A stretch of DNA of 40,647 nucleotides from a virus. The position numbers and the translations under genes were made by a program. This document shows positions 13,095-21,727 of the stretch, piece after piece (the first letter of the stretch is position 1; each line of letters starts with the position of its first letter). The notes under the pieces are model-generated. The model was given only the letters and a program-made list of their open reading frames with translations. It was not told where the DNA came from and did not search any database. The stretch spans positions 1-40,647 of the IMG/VR virus record IMGVR_UViG_3300045110_000463, one strand, 5' to 3'.

Positions 13095-13323
13095 CGCAGG
13101 AATCATTCCGGCGTTTGTTGATGAGATCGACGCTCTGCGTGCCGAGAACGTGCGGCTCAAGGCTGAGCTAGCGCGCTGGAAGCCCTCGGAGTGCGGGAAA
13201 ATCTTCCCCTGGCCGCGACCGGGCGAGGTCGTCATTCACTGCGTGCGGGAACCTGACCACGATGGTGCCCACCACGCCGAGACAGGCGAAGTCTGGGTCT
13301 TCGCTGAAACTAGTCAGACATAA
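13087..13323 (+). CDS. Hypothetical coiled-coil/metal-site protein (78 aa)
   Basis: ATG 13087 is coupled to the previous stop. A short leucine-zipper-like helix (EIDALRAENVRLKAELARW) leads to a compact C-terminal motif with CGK ... HCVREPDHDGAHH. This resembles small Cys/His motifs common in proteins of high-GC Gram-positives and their phages. Function unknown. Ends in the CTAGTCAGA repeat. Confidence 0.55.
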   Translation: MTDAGIIPAFVDEIDALRAENVRLKAELARWKPSECGKIFPWPRPGEVVIHCVREPDHDGAHHAETGEVWVFAETSQT

Positions 13324-13325
13324 AG

Positions 13326-13562
13326 ATGGTTAGACCTACCAAGATCCTGACCGACGAGTACCTCGCGGCGCGAGGTGCTGCGTTCGACGCGAAGCTCTTT
13401 CTTGATCCGTCCGTGGCCGACTTCCTCGACGGTGACGAAGTGCTCGCCGCCCAGGCATGGCTGGCATTCATGGCCGGCTCGGACTGGGAGCGCAAATACC
13501 GTGGCCGCCGCTACACCGACGAGACGACCGGCACCACGCCGTTCATCGACCAGCAGGCTTGA
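13326..13562 (+). CDS. Hypothetical protein (78 aa)
   Basis: The gene starts two bases after the preceding TAA, inside the junction repeat. The product is acidic and helical (KILTDEYLAARGAAF, DFLDGDEVLAAQAWLAFM) with a short Arg-rich turn. No family recognised. Confidence 0.5.
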   Translation: MVRPTKILTDEYLAARGAAFDAKLFLDPSVADFLDGDEVLAAQAWLAFMAGSDWERKYRGRRYTDETTGTTPFIDQQA

Positions 13563-13579
13563 TAGATCTAAGTGCCGTA

Positions 13580-13801
13580 ATGTCTGACAAGATCATCGTC
13601 ACTTGCATGCAGGAGCGGTGGGACAACGCCACGATGATCGTCCGAGTCAACGGCAAGGTGCTCGGGCGGCTCGTGCAAGACAGCGCGCACAAATGGCTGG
13701 TCTACCCACCCGAACCGCCCACGATCAGTGTGTACCCCTCGCTAACTGCCGCAGTCGATGCCCTCGTGAGCGCCGAGCTAACCGAATCTAGTCAGATCTA
13801 A
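13580..13801 (+). CDS. Hypothetical beta-rich protein (73 aa)
   Basis: ATG 13580 gives a beta-rich protein (KIIVTCMQERWDNATMIVRVNGKVLGRLV) ending in SSQI. Its TAA overlaps the opposing gene's stop, where CTAA serves both strands. Last + strand gene before the lysis module. Confidence 0.5.
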   Translation: MSDKIIVTCMQERWDNATMIVRVNGKVLGRLVQDSAHKWLVYPPEPPTISVYPSLTAAVDALVSAELTESSQI

Positions 13802-13917
13802 CTGGCCTTAGCGCGGCCAAGCACCCAGGCGACCACGGCGACGATGCCCGCGAGCACTGCTGCGACCACCGCGCAGCCAAGCGCGAGCAAGGCCCAGTAC
13901 ACCAGGCGATCGACCAC
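13798..13917 (-). CDS. Single-TM membrane peptide (39 aa)
   Basis: GTG 13917 directly follows the previous TGA. The product is one long hydrophobic helix (YWALLALGCAVVAAVLAGIVAVVAWVLG) with a short basic tail. It is the last gene of the lysis-type module and could be a holin, antiholin or spanin-like peptide. Confidence 0.5.
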   Translation of the reverse strand: MVDRLVYWALLALGCAVVAAVLAGIVAVVAWVLGRAKAS

Positions 13918-14097
13918 TCACTCCATCAGCCTATTCATGTGATCGATGAGCGCTTGTTGCAGCTTGGCGTTCTCCTCGCGCATGGCTGCGATGGTCTTCG
14001 CGTGCTCGCGCCGGTCCATGAAAATGAAGATCACGAGCAACGCAGCCACAGGCGTTTGCACCAGCAGTTCGCGCAGCAGTGTCCCGTCGAAGATCAC
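13918..14097 (-). CDS. BhlA/UviB-like holin candidate (59 aa)
   Basis: One N-terminal membrane helix (ELLVQTPVAALLVIFIFM) is followed by a charged coiled coil (REHAKTIAAMREENAKLQQAL), the layout of BhlA/UviB-type small holins. GTG 14097 overlaps the preceding stop (GTGA). Its neighbours include other small membrane proteins and a peptidase-like protein. Holin function is inferred from topology. Confidence 0.55.
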   Translation of the reverse strand: MIFDGTLLRELLVQTPVAALLVIFIFMDRREHAKTIAAMREENAKLQQALIDHMNRLME

Positions 14098-14300
14098 TTG
14101 AACTCCTCGAACAGCAGCCGCTCGGCCAGGTGGCGCGCGAACAGCACATGGTCAAGCCAGTGCTGATCCAAGAGCGCGCGGTGGGCGGGACACTTGCCAG
14201 TGCCGATCTCAGGATCGGCGCACGAACAGTTGCGCTCCACGGCCGCCAACAACGCCATCAACTCTGCCGGGTTGCCGTGGAAGACCGCCGACAGCACCAT
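14094..14300 (-). CDS. Hypothetical Cys/His-rich protein (68 aa)
   Basis: The product has CSCADPEIGTGKCPAHRALLDQH, a possible small metal site, between two helices (ELMALLAAVERN, DHVLFARHLAERLL). It is coupled to the holin candidate by GTGA. No family recognised. Confidence 0.55.
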   Translation of the reverse strand: MVLSAVFHGNPAELMALLAAVERNCSCADPEIGTGKCPAHRALLDQHWLDHVLFARHLAERLLFEEFK

Positions 14301-14311
14301 GCATATTTGCC

Positions 14312-14389
14312 TTAGACGATCCCGAGGATCTTAAGCAGGATGATGATGATCAGGATGGTGATGATCAGCCCGCCCACGCCATATCCCAT
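14312..14389 (-). CDS. 25-aa membrane peptide
   Basis: The whole product is one membrane helix (GVGGLIITILIIIILLKILG). ATG 14389 follows the previous TAG by two bases. It is part of a run of membrane peptides in the lysis-type module. Function unknown. Confidence 0.45.
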   Translation of the reverse strand: MGYGVGGLIITILIIIILLKILGIV

Positions 14390-14391
14390 GC

Positions 14392-14553
14392 CTACGTCAG
14401 ACGCGCTACCGCGAGCGCCGCGATGAAGCCGAAGACCACTGGCGCCGACAGCGGCAGCACGCCCACCAGGCCCAGGATCGCCAGCACCAGCACGATCAAC
14501 GCGATCAGCGAACCAATGGTCACCGGATAACTCCCCACAACACCTAGCTGCAT
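14392..14553 (-). CDS. Two-helix membrane protein, holin candidate (53 aa)
   Basis: Two hydrophobic segments (IGSLIALIVLVLAILGLVG and VVFGFIAALAVA) are joined by a short LPLSAP turn. A GGAGGG ribosome site overlaps the end of the upstream peptidase gene, one base from its stop. The topology and coupling to a lysin-like gene fit a class II-type holin; this is inference. Confidence 0.55.
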   Translation of the reverse strand: MQLGVVGSYPVTIGSLIALIVLVLAILGLVGVLPLSAPVVFGFIAALAVARLT

Positions 14554-14554
14554 G

Positions 14555-14998
14555 TCATCCCTCCACTGAGATACACGAGAACGGCCCGAGGCGCTGCCAG
14601 TCTTCGCGACTGAGCACGTCGTAGATACCGCGGTACCCAGGGCCAGAATTGGCGATCCAGATGTTCGAGCCTTGCACGCCGCGGAAGGCTACCCAGTGGT
14701 AGAAGGCCGCGCCCGAGCCCAGTCCAAACGTCTGGCTATAGCGCTCGTACGCCTCGTCGAAGCTCAGCCAGTCGTGCCGTGTGTCGAGCCCAGCGTGCTC
14801 GCGCAGCACCCGCCGCAGCTCCCTACCGGTGCCGTCCATGAGTCCGTACGTGGCATTGATGTTGTCGGGATAGCCGATGGCCGCACCCACCGCCTCGCGG
14901 TTGGCGTACACGTCATCCGAACGAGCGGCGCCACTGGCGCGTTCGACGTACTCGGTGGCGCACACCGAGCAGGTCCAGTCATAAAACTGAGGCGGCAT
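14555..14998 (-). CDS. Papain/C39-like cysteine peptidase protein, lysin candidate (147 aa)
   Basis: The layout suggests a papain-fold peptidase: Cys10 in YDWTCSVCATEYV, His101 in FYHWVAFRGV and Asn117 in IWIANSGPGY, followed by a GIYDVLSREDWQRLGPFS end. With holin-like genes right behind, it is the best endolysin candidate in the late operon, cutting peptide cross-links. The frame is open upstream of ATG 14998 back to the previous gene's end (WDPWTA and AEEV residues), so it may be made as a fusion with the 60-aa protein by +1 frameshifting. Confidence 0.6.
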   Translation of the reverse strand: MPPQFYDWTCSVCATEYVERASGAARSDDVYANREAVGAAIGYPDNINATYGLMDGTGRELRRVLREHAGLDTRHDWLSFDEAYERYSQTFGLGSGAAFYHWVAFRGVQGSNIWIANSGPGYRGIYDVLSREDWQRLGPFSCISVEG

Positions 14999-15050
14999 GG
15001 CTGTCCACGGATCCCAGGCTATGGTGTCCGGCGGTACTTCCTCGGCAACC

Positions 15051-15060
15051 TCAAAAGGGC
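15051..15060 (-). other. Possible +1 frameshift site CCC-TTT-TGA
   Basis: At the end of the 60-aa ORF the minus strand reads CCC TTT TGA G. Slipping from TTT onto the next TTT (+1) avoids the TGA and enters the open frame that leads without a stop into the cysteine-peptidase gene. It resembles the slip-on-stop design of prfB. No Shine-Dalgarno-like stimulator is evident. Confidence 0.35.
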
Positions 15061-15233
15061 GACATCTTCACGTCGTTGTCGCGCTCCATCCAGTAGTAAA
15101 TGAAGTCGCGGCCGAACGTCTGCGACACCTTGTCACCCTCGCGCAGGATTATGAACTGCTCGTCGCTCCTTGGTTCGTCACCGTTCTCGGCGATCGCCTG
15201 GGCAACTCCAGGCCCAATGGAATACTCGCTCAT
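15051..15233 (-). CDS. Hypothetical protein, possible N-terminal domain of the lysin (60 aa)
   Basis: ATG 15233 overlaps the previous stop (ATGA). The product begins SEYSIGPGVAQAIAENGD and has a QFIILREGDKVSQTFGRDFIYYW core, looking like a complete small domain rather than a free protein. Its stop is at the CCC-TTT-TGA site, 52 bases before the peptidase ATG. It could function alone or as an N-terminal extension of the peptidase. Confidence 0.55.
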   Translation of the reverse strand: MSEYSIGPGVAQAIAENGDEPRSDEQFIILREGDKVSQTFGRDFIYYWMERDNDVKMSPF

Positions 15234-15511
15234 GACTCCTCCTCTGGCCGCAGCGTGACGGTGCTGGAGCGCCAATCGATGGAGTAACGATCAGTCGACG
15301 CCATGCTCAGACCAGCGCTCTCGAACGCTTCGATCAGCGCCTGTTGAAAGGCGAGCTGCGCAGCCTGGTGCAGCTCGGCTGCCCACTCGGCGCGTGTGTA
15401 CAGCCGGTGGACTCGTCGAGCGGCCGACGGGCTGAGGCTGACCGTATTCGGACCGCTCACCGTCTGCCACTCGTGCCTATCGTTGAGCCGCTCATCGAGC
15501 ACATCGGTCAT
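15230..15511 (-). CDS. Hypothetical protein (93 aa)
   Basis: ATGA overlaps join it to the tail-fibre gene before and the 60-aa gene after. The middle is a helix (RAEWAAELHQAAQLAFQQALIEAFESAG) and the end is beta-like (YSIDWRSSTVTLRPE). It could be a small baseplate or fibre-associated protein; no family recognised. Confidence 0.55.
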   Translation of the reverse strand: MTDVLDERLNDRHEWQTVSGPNTVSLSPSAARRVHRLYTRAEWAAELHQAAQLAFQQALIEAFESAGLSMASTDRYSIDWRSSTVTLRPEEES

Positions 15512-16617
15512 GGCTCAAGTGCCTGGACGCGCGCGTCGAGCTGGCGTAGGGCGCCCCACAGCAATGCGGCCATGTTCGAGTAGTTGACCCCGACCGGCGT
15601 GCCGTCGCGGAGAGCTGCGAACTCGGGTGAAGCCGCGTAGATCTGAGCCGCGTCGAAGCCAATGTCGGTGGGTGTAGGTGTAACTCCATCAGGCGGAGTG
15701 CTGCCGCCCTCCGGCGGCGCAAGTTGGTACGAGTAAACGCTCACGCCAGGATCGCGAATCCGCGCGATGCACACGTCATCGGTCATGACCGCGGCGCCAC
15801 TCTTGAGCCGCATATCGGAGGTCTGAACGAGGTTCTGGCAGGTAATCGTGTGACCCACCGTGAAATCGAAGAAGACGGCCCCGTGAGTCCCCATGTACAC
15901 CGTGTTTGCCGACGAACCGCTCAGATCGCCCTGGTTGATGCTCGCGCCACCCGGCCATTGCAGCTTGTAGGCGGCCGCGATATTGACGGTCTGGTTGTGG
16001 GTGGTCACACCATTGAACGTGGACGCACCGGTCACGCTCAGATTCCCGCTGAGCGCGGCAGACTGGATATTCACCAAGCCGGCACCGCCACGTATCAGGG
16101 TCGTATCGCCCGTCGACCCCAGGAACAGGTTGCCGTTGCCGACGACAATGTCCGTACCAGCGGTGATGCGGGCAGTGGTCGTGATCGACGTTGTGCCAAT
16201 CCCAGCGTTCGCGTTCAGCACGCCGCTCAAGTTGAGTGCACCCATGACACTGCCGGTGACCGTGAGCGCACTTAGCGTAGTCGCGCCGGTAACACCCAGC
16301 GTGCCCGTAATGGTGGCGTTGCCGTCGGCCGAGATATTGCCTGAGTGAGTGACATTGATGGACTGGAAGCGCAGCGTGGTGCCCGTGCTGAAGGGGCCGA
16401 GCGTAGCGCCATTGGCGAACGCGATCGAGGTCGTGCTGAGCACGCCGAAGACCAGCGCGCCCCCCTGGTGGGCACCATTGTGGTTGTGCCCGGTGGCGGA
16501 TGAGAACTCACCATCGATGACGTTCAGCGCTGAAGCCAGAGTACTGACGAGATAATTGGCTGTATCGTCACTCCCGACCGCGGTGCCCAGGGCAAGCTCC
16601 GGAGTAAGTCCGCTCAT
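15508..16617 (-). CDS. Tail fibre/spike with S74-type intramolecular chaperone (369 aa)
   Basis: The first 260 residues are Thr/Ser/Gly-rich repeats typical of trimeric fibres (TITGTLGVTGATTLSALTVTG). The C-terminus is a peptidase S74 / endosialidase-type chaperone domain: TSDMRLKSG with Ser267-Asp268 as the likely self-cleavage dyad, then DIGFDAAQIYAASPEF, VNYSNMAALLWGAL and a final coiled coil (RQLDARVQALEP). It folds the trimer and is then cut off. Starts in a TGATG overlap. Probably host recognition. Confidence 0.8.
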   Translation of the reverse strand: MSGLTPELALGTAVGSDDTANYLVSTLASALNVIDGEFSSATGHNHNGAHQGGALVFGVLSTTSIAFANGATLGPFSTGTTLRFQSINVTHSGNISADGNATITGTLGVTGATTLSALTVTGSVMGALNLSGVLNANAGIGTTSITTTARITAGTDIVVGNGNLFLGSTGDTTLIRGGAGLVNIQSAALSGNLSVTGASTFNGVTTHNQTVNIAAAYKLQWPGGASINQGDLSGSSANTVYMGTHGAVFFDFTVGHTITCQNLVQTSDMRLKSGAAVMTDDVCIARIRDPGVSVYSYQLAPPEGGSTPPDGVTPTPTDIGFDAAQIYAASPEFAALRDGTPVGVNYSNMAALLWGALRQLDARVQALEP

Positions 16618-18659
16618 CAGAGGTACCTCAAACTATCGATGGAGTAGCCCGACAAATCAGAAATTCTGGTCCCAAGTAATCTGCTTATGATTCCGTACAC
16701 CGTTAGCACCCGGAACTCGGTGGCCTGGAAGTCGATCAGCCACCCACCGCCACCCCCCGCGCTCCGCGGCAGCCAGCGTTCCGAATAGCCGAAGAAGGCC
16801 ACACCCTCGATGGTTTCGTCGGGCATCTCGAGCGTGGCGAGTTGGGGCGCGGTGACCGCGTTCATCATCGCCTGGTGGACGCTCTGACTGCTCAGCCGCG
16901 CCGCGGCGCCATCCAGTCGCGCGGTATACAGACGCCCGTCAACCGTTCCGTTGAAGTCGCGGCGGAAGGCCGGCACCACCCGTTCGTGGATGGCGATCGT
17001 ATCGATGACCGGGGTGGTTGCCGTGCTCGAGTTGACCAGGCCGATCTTGAGCGACAACCCGCTGCCGGCTAAGGTGGCCGGCGCATCGATGGTCTGGCCA
17101 TTGGCCTGGAAGGTACCCAGCGGTAGCCAATCGCCGGTCGGGTCGGTGGGTGGGCCACCGGCGCTGGCCATGATGCGGTAGGACACGTGCGCCTCGTCAC
17201 CCACGCGCATGACCGGGCCGAACAGGGTGAAGCTCGTCCATTGTTTGATGTCGGCCTGGAACATGGCCGTGTGCAGCGGCAGCACGAGCTCGCTCGGCCC
17301 GAGAGAAAACTCGGCACCACTGCCCGTGGCCAGCGGTGACTGGACCAGCTTGATCCAGTCCCAGCCGCCGTCGGCGAAGCCGATGTACAGCCGCTCGGTA
17401 CCCGAGGCGCCGCTGACCGACATGGCCGTGATCTTGCGCCCGGTCCAGTGGGCGAGAGCTCCGTCCCACTGATCGTCGAAGACCGAGGATGCGCCATCCT
17501 CGGCCTGCTTCATCTCCCACGAGCCGTAGGTGAGCAGATAGCTGATGTTGTCCTGCGGGTTCCACAGCCCGAGGTAACCCTGGTAGCCGCCCCAGCCACA
17601 GAACACTCTGGACTCACCCCGAACGGGTGATCCGTTGTCGAGCAGCTTGCCTGGACCAATCGGCACGAGGCTGGCGCCGGGCATATCCAGACGGTAGAAG
17701 GATGGGCCGACTCGGAACCACAGCGCGTTCATCCACGCCTGGGCGCGCAAGCCGTTCTCGGCATTGATGGGGCTGGTCAATCCTGGGTACAGGTCGTTGG
17801 TGGTGCCGTCACTGTTGAGCGTGAAGATCGAGCCATCCTCTTTGAAGATCACCAAGGTGTTGGCCGTCTGACGAAGAGTGGTAATCCTGACGGACGGGTC
17901 GCCGACGAAGAATGGACCGCTCCAATTGGCCGCGACTTTCGGGTCAGCGGTGACTTTACGAATGACGCAGTTGACGATGTCCGCGGCCCACAGCTCGGTA
18001 CCCACCACCTCGAGGGCATAGGCACCGAAGCCGGCCGGCAGGGTGGCCTGGGTCCACACGTTGGCCGGCGTGCGCTCCCACAGCGTGCCGCCATTGGTGG
18101 TCACGTACAGACTGGCCGCGGCACCAGCGAAGCCACCCTGGTAGACCACGCCGTCCATCACCACGTTGGGCGTAAAGTCGCGCAGAACCGTCTGGCCGCC
18201 GTTGGTATCGTCGGCACGGCGGTACGCCTTGGTCCCGGCCAGGATGACCTGGTCGCGCGTACCGCCCACATTGGGCACGTCGACGAACTTGTAGACCTGA
18301 CCGCCGGCTACCGATGTGGGCACAATCGGGTGGACCAACGGTCCTTTGCCCACCAGGCCGCCACTGATCGTGACGTCCAAGCCCCAGTAATAGCGTCGGT
18401 CGGTATGCGAGGACTGGACGCGTTCGCCGTAGCCGCCGGTCGGTTTACAGGTGAACGTCCGCTCACGGTAGATCGGCGCCGAGTCGTACTCCTGCTGGGT
18501 CGGTACGACCCCTTCCAAGGTTTGCTGTTTCTTGCCGATCAGCAGGCCGTCCTGGTTGGCCAGCAGCATCAAGCCGATGCGGTCCGCGCTGCTGGAGATG
18601 GCCGAACCTAATCTCAGATGCCAGGGGAACGGGCGCCTTTTGCTACTTATTTGGGACAT
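16617..18659 (-). CDS. Large tail protein, beta-propeller-like (680 aa)
   Basis: This long beta-rich protein carries repeated blade-like segments (TNGGTLWERTPANVWTQATLP, FKEDGSIFTLNSDG, GTERLYIGFADGGWDWI). It lies between a fibre gene and a short structural gene, suggesting a tail hub or stopper-type protein of a podovirus. No enzymatic motif seen. Starts in a TAATG overlap with the preceding gene and ends in TGATG with the fibre gene. Confidence 0.6.
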   Translation of the reverse strand: MSQISSKRRPFPWHLRLGSAISSSADRIGLMLLANQDGLLIGKKQQTLEGVVPTQQEYDSAPIYRERTFTCKPTGGYGERVQSSHTDRRYYWGLDVTISGGLVGKGPLVHPIVPTSVAGGQVYKFVDVPNVGGTRDQVILAGTKAYRRADDTNGGQTVLRDFTPNVVMDGVVYQGGFAGAAASLYVTTNGGTLWERTPANVWTQATLPAGFGAYALEVVGTELWAADIVNCVIRKVTADPKVAANWSGPFFVGDPSVRITTLRQTANTLVIFKEDGSIFTLNSDGTTNDLYPGLTSPINAENGLRAQAWMNALWFRVGPSFYRLDMPGASLVPIGPGKLLDNGSPVRGESRVFCGWGGYQGYLGLWNPQDNISYLLTYGSWEMKQAEDGASSVFDDQWDGALAHWTGRKITAMSVSGASGTERLYIGFADGGWDWIKLVQSPLATGSGAEFSLGPSELVLPLHTAMFQADIKQWTSFTLFGPVMRVGDEAHVSYRIMASAGGPPTDPTGDWLPLGTFQANGQTIDAPATLAGSGLSLKIGLVNSSTATTPVIDTIAIHERVVPAFRRDFNGTVDGRLYTARLDGAAARLSSQSVHQAMMNAVTAPQLATLEMPDETIEGVAFFGYSERWLPRSAGGGGGWLIDFQATEFRVLTVYGIISRLLGTRISDLSGYSIDSLRYL

Positions 18660-19006
18660 TACATCGGCACCTGTTCTCGAGGAACGAGCCCGCTCATGAT
18701 GTTGTTGATCGTCGTCTTGCGAGCATTGGTCGTCGCCGGGTTCTGAAACTCCGCGGCGTACTCCTCGTCCGTCTTATCGCGCAGTGCCACATGACTGGTG
18801 ATGGCACTTTCGACCTGCGGCACATCGGCAGCGGGAAAATCGGCAGGCACGGCGCCGTCGTAGGTGAAGATGATCTGGAGGTCGTCGGCCATGCCGAGCC
18901 CTTCCGCCACGCCCACGCCGGCCGCGACCATCTCTGTCTGGAGTTGGGCGAGGTTGATTGGCTTCCCGCCGGTCGGGACACCAGTCGGCAGCCCTGACTG
19001 GGTCAC
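18659..19006 (-). CDS. Small structural protein candidate (115 aa)
   Basis: GTG 19006 overlaps the collagen-like gene stop (GTGA). The protein has a beta segment ([18 protein letters not shown]) and a helical C-terminal half ([21 protein letters not shown]). Position in the tail block suggests a virion or assembly role. Family not recognised. Confidence 0.55.
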   Translation of the reverse strand: MTQSGLPTGVPTGGKPINLAQLQTEMVAAGVGVAEGLGMADDLQIIFTYDGAVPADFPAADVPQVESAITSHVALRDKTDEEYAAEFQNPATTNARKTTINNIMSGLVPREQVPM

Positions 19007-20295
19007 GGCTTGACTTCCTCGACCAGCAGCGAGCGCGCGCTATCCGTCGTCGTGCTCATCGTTCCCCCAGACGTAGACCAGCCCATGGCGTAGGTGTGCG
19101 CGCCAGCAGCGGGTGTGAGCCGCCAGGCGCCCGCCAGGGCAACGCGGCCAACTGCCTTCGGCACATTCGAGCTCGATCCGACAGACACCAGCACGCCGTC
19201 AGCGAACAGGCTCAGGAACACGTCCTGAATGGCCGTGTTCTTGAATGCCGCGTGGGCGAATACCAGGACCACCCCGCCCGTGGTGGTGAGCGTGACGCTC
19301 GAATTGGGAATGATGACGGCGGCCGCGGACGTGGAGCTCTGCGCGTCGGTGGCGTTGACCATGACGGTCTGGACCACACCCGACGGACCTTGCGCGCCCT
19401 GCGGCCCAGCCGCTCCAGTGGCACCCGTCGCACCGGTCGCGCCCGCGGGTCCAGGCGCCCCCTGCGGCCCGGCGGCACCGGTCGGTCCAGGAACGGTTGA
19501 CGCCGCCCCGGCCGGGCCCTGAGGGCCTATCGGACCTTGTGGGCCGGCTGAACCGGGCGGCCCTGGCACGGTCGAATCAGCGCCCGGCGGGCCTTGAATG
19601 CCTTGCGGTCCAGGTGGCCCAGCAACGGCAGCACCACCAGCGATTGTTGTCGGCTGATAATCGGCCGGCGCGGAGCCAACCACCAGATTTGCGTTGTCGA
19701 TCGAGAACTCGTACGCACCAATGCCGCCAAGCGCGACGATCACGGGGCCTGGAGTGTCGGGCAGCGTGCAGGTCATGCGTACGACTTGCCAGTCGCCCGT
19801 ACCGTCGAGTGGCTGCGGCAACTGGTACCCAACGTCGCCCAGAATGCCGATCACCGCCTGAATCTTGCAGCCGATCGGAGCATTGGCGAGAAACGACAGG
19901 GACACTGTCACGCCATTCAGCGCACACAGGGCAGGGTCAATCGTCTGCTCGATCATGTTGGCGACGGTGCTCGCCCCAGTGATCTTGATGCACGACAGGG
20001 AGCCGGCAGGTGCCGTCGATGGCTGCTCCTGGGTAACAACCGGCACTTCGCCAAACCGATTGGGATACACCACCCACTGATCGGCCGATTCCTGATTCGG
20101 CTGGTCGAATGGCCCTGGTCCGTTGGACCACTCCTCGAAGCCTCCGTTCCGCAGCAAGTTCGGCCGCGGTAAGTCGAAGTCGACACCAAAGTTCGTGACG
20201 CGTTGGATCAACGGCGGAATGGCAGCAGGCAGCATCTCCGTCAGGGGCGTGCCCTGCTCGGGCATCGCCGGAGCCGGCGCGAACAGTTCAATCAC
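19003..20295 (-). CDS. Collagen-like tail fibre protein (430 aa)
   Basis: I use GTG 20295, which overlaps the previous stop; the much longer open frame upstream has non-coding texture. Residues 40-200 are a carbohydrate-binding-like sandwich ([17 protein letters not shown]). About 80 residues of Gly-x-y repeats follow ([15 protein letters not shown] and similar), then a TNF/C1q-like C-terminal beta domain (VILPN-type strands, [19 protein letters not shown]). This suits a trimeric receptor-binding fibre. Confidence 0.75.
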   Translation of the reverse strand: MIELFAPAPAMPEQGTPLTEMLPAAIPPLIQRVTNFGVDFDLPRPNLLRNGGFEEWSNGPGPFDQPNQESADQWVVYPNRFGEVPVVTQEQPSTAPAGSLSCIKITGASTVANMIEQTIDPALCALNGVTVSLSFLANAPIGCKIQAVIGILGDVGYQLPQPLDGTGDWQVVRMTCTLPDTPGPVIVALGGIGAYEFSIDNANLVVGSAPADYQPTTIAGGAAVAGPPGPQGIQGPPGADSTVPGPPGSAGPQGPIGPQGPAGAASTVPGPTGAAGPQGAPGPAGATGATGATGAAGPQGAQGPSGVVQTVMVNATDAQSSTSAAAVIIPNSSVTLTTTGGVVLVFAHAAFKNTAIQDVFLSLFADGVLVSVGSSSNVPKAVGRVALAGAWRLTPAAGAHTYAMGWSTSGGTMSTTTDSARSLLVEEVKP

Positions 20296-20657
20296 GGCGC
20301 CAGCTCGAAGTGGCCGCCCGGCCAGATGACAATCGGGCTGCTTCCAGTCGTTGTGAAGGCACTGCCGGTCCAGCGCACCACCGAATGCGCCGTTCCCATG
20401 TCGAACGCGGTTCCGGACCAGCGCACCGCGGTTGTCGGAATCGGCGAGAACACATAGTCGACCATCATGCCGATGCTGCCGAGGCGGCGCGCCGGATTCG
20501 TCGTGACCTCGACCGATAACCCGGCCGAACCGAACTGGATGCCTTGCGGCACCCTGACATCGACAGACAGGAACCCGGCACCAGCCTGGCGCTCTTTCGC
20601 CTCGACCGGGCGAATATCGACGGTGAGATCCGCACCGCCAACCTGTCGGTCGGCCAT
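20292..20657 (-). CDS. Tail-associated hypothetical protein (121 aa)
   Basis: Two similar beta modules occur ([12 protein letters not shown] / [13 protein letters not shown] and [13 protein letters not shown] / [13 protein letters not shown]), so the protein is built of internal repeats. TGATG and GTGA overlaps tie it to its neighbours. Likely a small virion decoration or tail protein; function inferred from place. Confidence 0.55.
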   Translation of the reverse strand: MADRQVGGADLTVDIRPVEAKERQAGAGFLSVDVRVPQGIQFGSAGLSVEVTTNPARRLGSIGMMVDYVFSPIPTTAVRWSGTAFDMGTAHSVVRWTGSAFTTTGSSPIVIWPGGHFELAP

Positions 20658-21727
20658 CAGCGCACCGTGGCTCCAAGCTCGGCCGCGTCAACCGCGGCAG
20701 CCGTCCATGCTGCACCCGTGGCGGGGTCGGTTTCCCATAGCTGGCGCACGTACGCCGCGCTCGTGCTCAGACCGGTGGCCGTGCCCTCGTTCGTAGTCCC
20801 GCCAGACCTGATGGTCGGCGCAATCGAGCCACCGCTAGCGTCCGAGTTCACCGCGAACAGTACGCCCTCGACGCAGTTGACGCTCTGTACCGCCACGCCC
20901 AGGTTGCTAAGCGTGTACAGGTCGCGCTGACCAACCGTCGCTGAACTGACGTACTGGGTCATGCTGGGCGGCAGTTCGTTGACCTGCGAAAAGTTGGCTC
21001 CGGTGTCGGTCCCGCCGCGCGTCAGTTGGGTAGACGAACCCGCACCGTCGGGTGTCAGCATGAGCACGCGGCCGTCGCCTGGGCGGCCATTGTTGATCGA
21101 TCCAGACGTGCTGTTGGCAGCAATGTCGTCGTACGCCAGAAAGTGCAGAGCGGCGCTTCCCAGGCCGGCGGCGTTTTGCAAGCCGAGCCGAACGCTCTGC
21201 ACATTCAGCGTGGCTGAGGCTGAGTTGTCTCCTGAGAAAGTGATGATCTGATTGCCATCCAGCCACACCTCGCTCGTACCTGTTGTGCTGGTCAGGATCT
21301 GTGTCCGCCACTCGATGACGTGCCAGGTGTCCTGGGGCATGACGGTGCTGCCAGTGCCGAGCAGGACGAGATTCAGGCCCCGATACAGGCGGATCAGCCC
21401 GTCCGATGGGCTGTAGCTCAGCCCACACTGGACGCCAGCAGCAGCGTCCAGCACGGCAGCAAATGTCGTTTCCGTCGAGAGCGCGACGATATGCGCCATG
21501 AACGCGAAGCGAAGCCACACGTCGGTCTGCGCTGACGGCAATGCGATGGTCTTGTGGGTCGCGTTAAATGTCCCAACACCCGTTGCGGCAGCTTTCAAAC
21601 AAAAGTTGCCAGCTCGGGGCGTGGGTGTGCTCGAAGCGCACGTCAGCGCACCGCCCGAACCGATGGTGGATGTGCCCGCTTCGTTGATGTCTCCGCTCTC
21701 GTAGCCCGTCGTGAGCAGTCGGGTCAT
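20657..21727 (-). CDS. Lectin-fold (LamG-like) tail protein (356 aa)
   Basis: The N-terminal 200 residues look like a concanavalin A/LamG jelly roll ([51 protein letters not shown]), common in phage tail proteins that bind glycans. The remainder is a second beta domain. Starts in ATGA with the preceding gene. Host-surface binding is probable but inferred. Confidence 0.65.
   Translation of the reverse strand: MTRLLTTGYESGDINEAGTSTIGSGGALTCASSTPTPRAGNFCLKAAATGVGTFNATHKTIALPSAQTDVWLRFAFMAHIVALSTETTFAAVLDAAAGVQCGLSYSPSDGLIRLYRGLNLVLLGTGSTVMPQDTWHVIEWRTQILTSTTGTSEVWLDGNQIITFSGDNSASATLNVQSVRLGLQNAAGLGSAALHFLAYDDIAANSTSGSINNGRPGDGRVLMLTPDGAGSSTQLTRGGTDTGANFSQVNELPPSMTQYVSSATVGQRDLYTLSNLGVAVQSVNCVEGVLFAVNSDASGGSIAPTIRSGGTTNEGTATGLSTSAAYVRQLWETDPATGAAWTAAAVDAAELGATVR

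Larger units (their letters stand above)
11959..13811 (+). repeat. Gene-junction repeat CTAGTCAGA-N2-TAA-N6-TTAG
   Basis: Three copies with identical spacing start at 12404, 13310 and 13788. In each the TAA is the stop of the upstream gene, so the proteins end in SQS, SQT and SQI. A degenerate copy (TAA-N6-TTAG with CCAAACA before it) lies at 11952-11971. N2 and N6 vary between copies. Confidence 0.6.

Noticed and set aside
19370-19620. Tandem DNA repeats in the fibre gene region
   Set aside because: They are codon repeats for Gly-x-y collagen-like protein, not an independent DNA element.
19003-20715. 570-residue version of the collagen-like fibre gene
   Set aside because: The first 140 residues are low-quality frame overlapping a real gene (20292-20657) and a better GTG start exists in a stop/start overlap at 20295.
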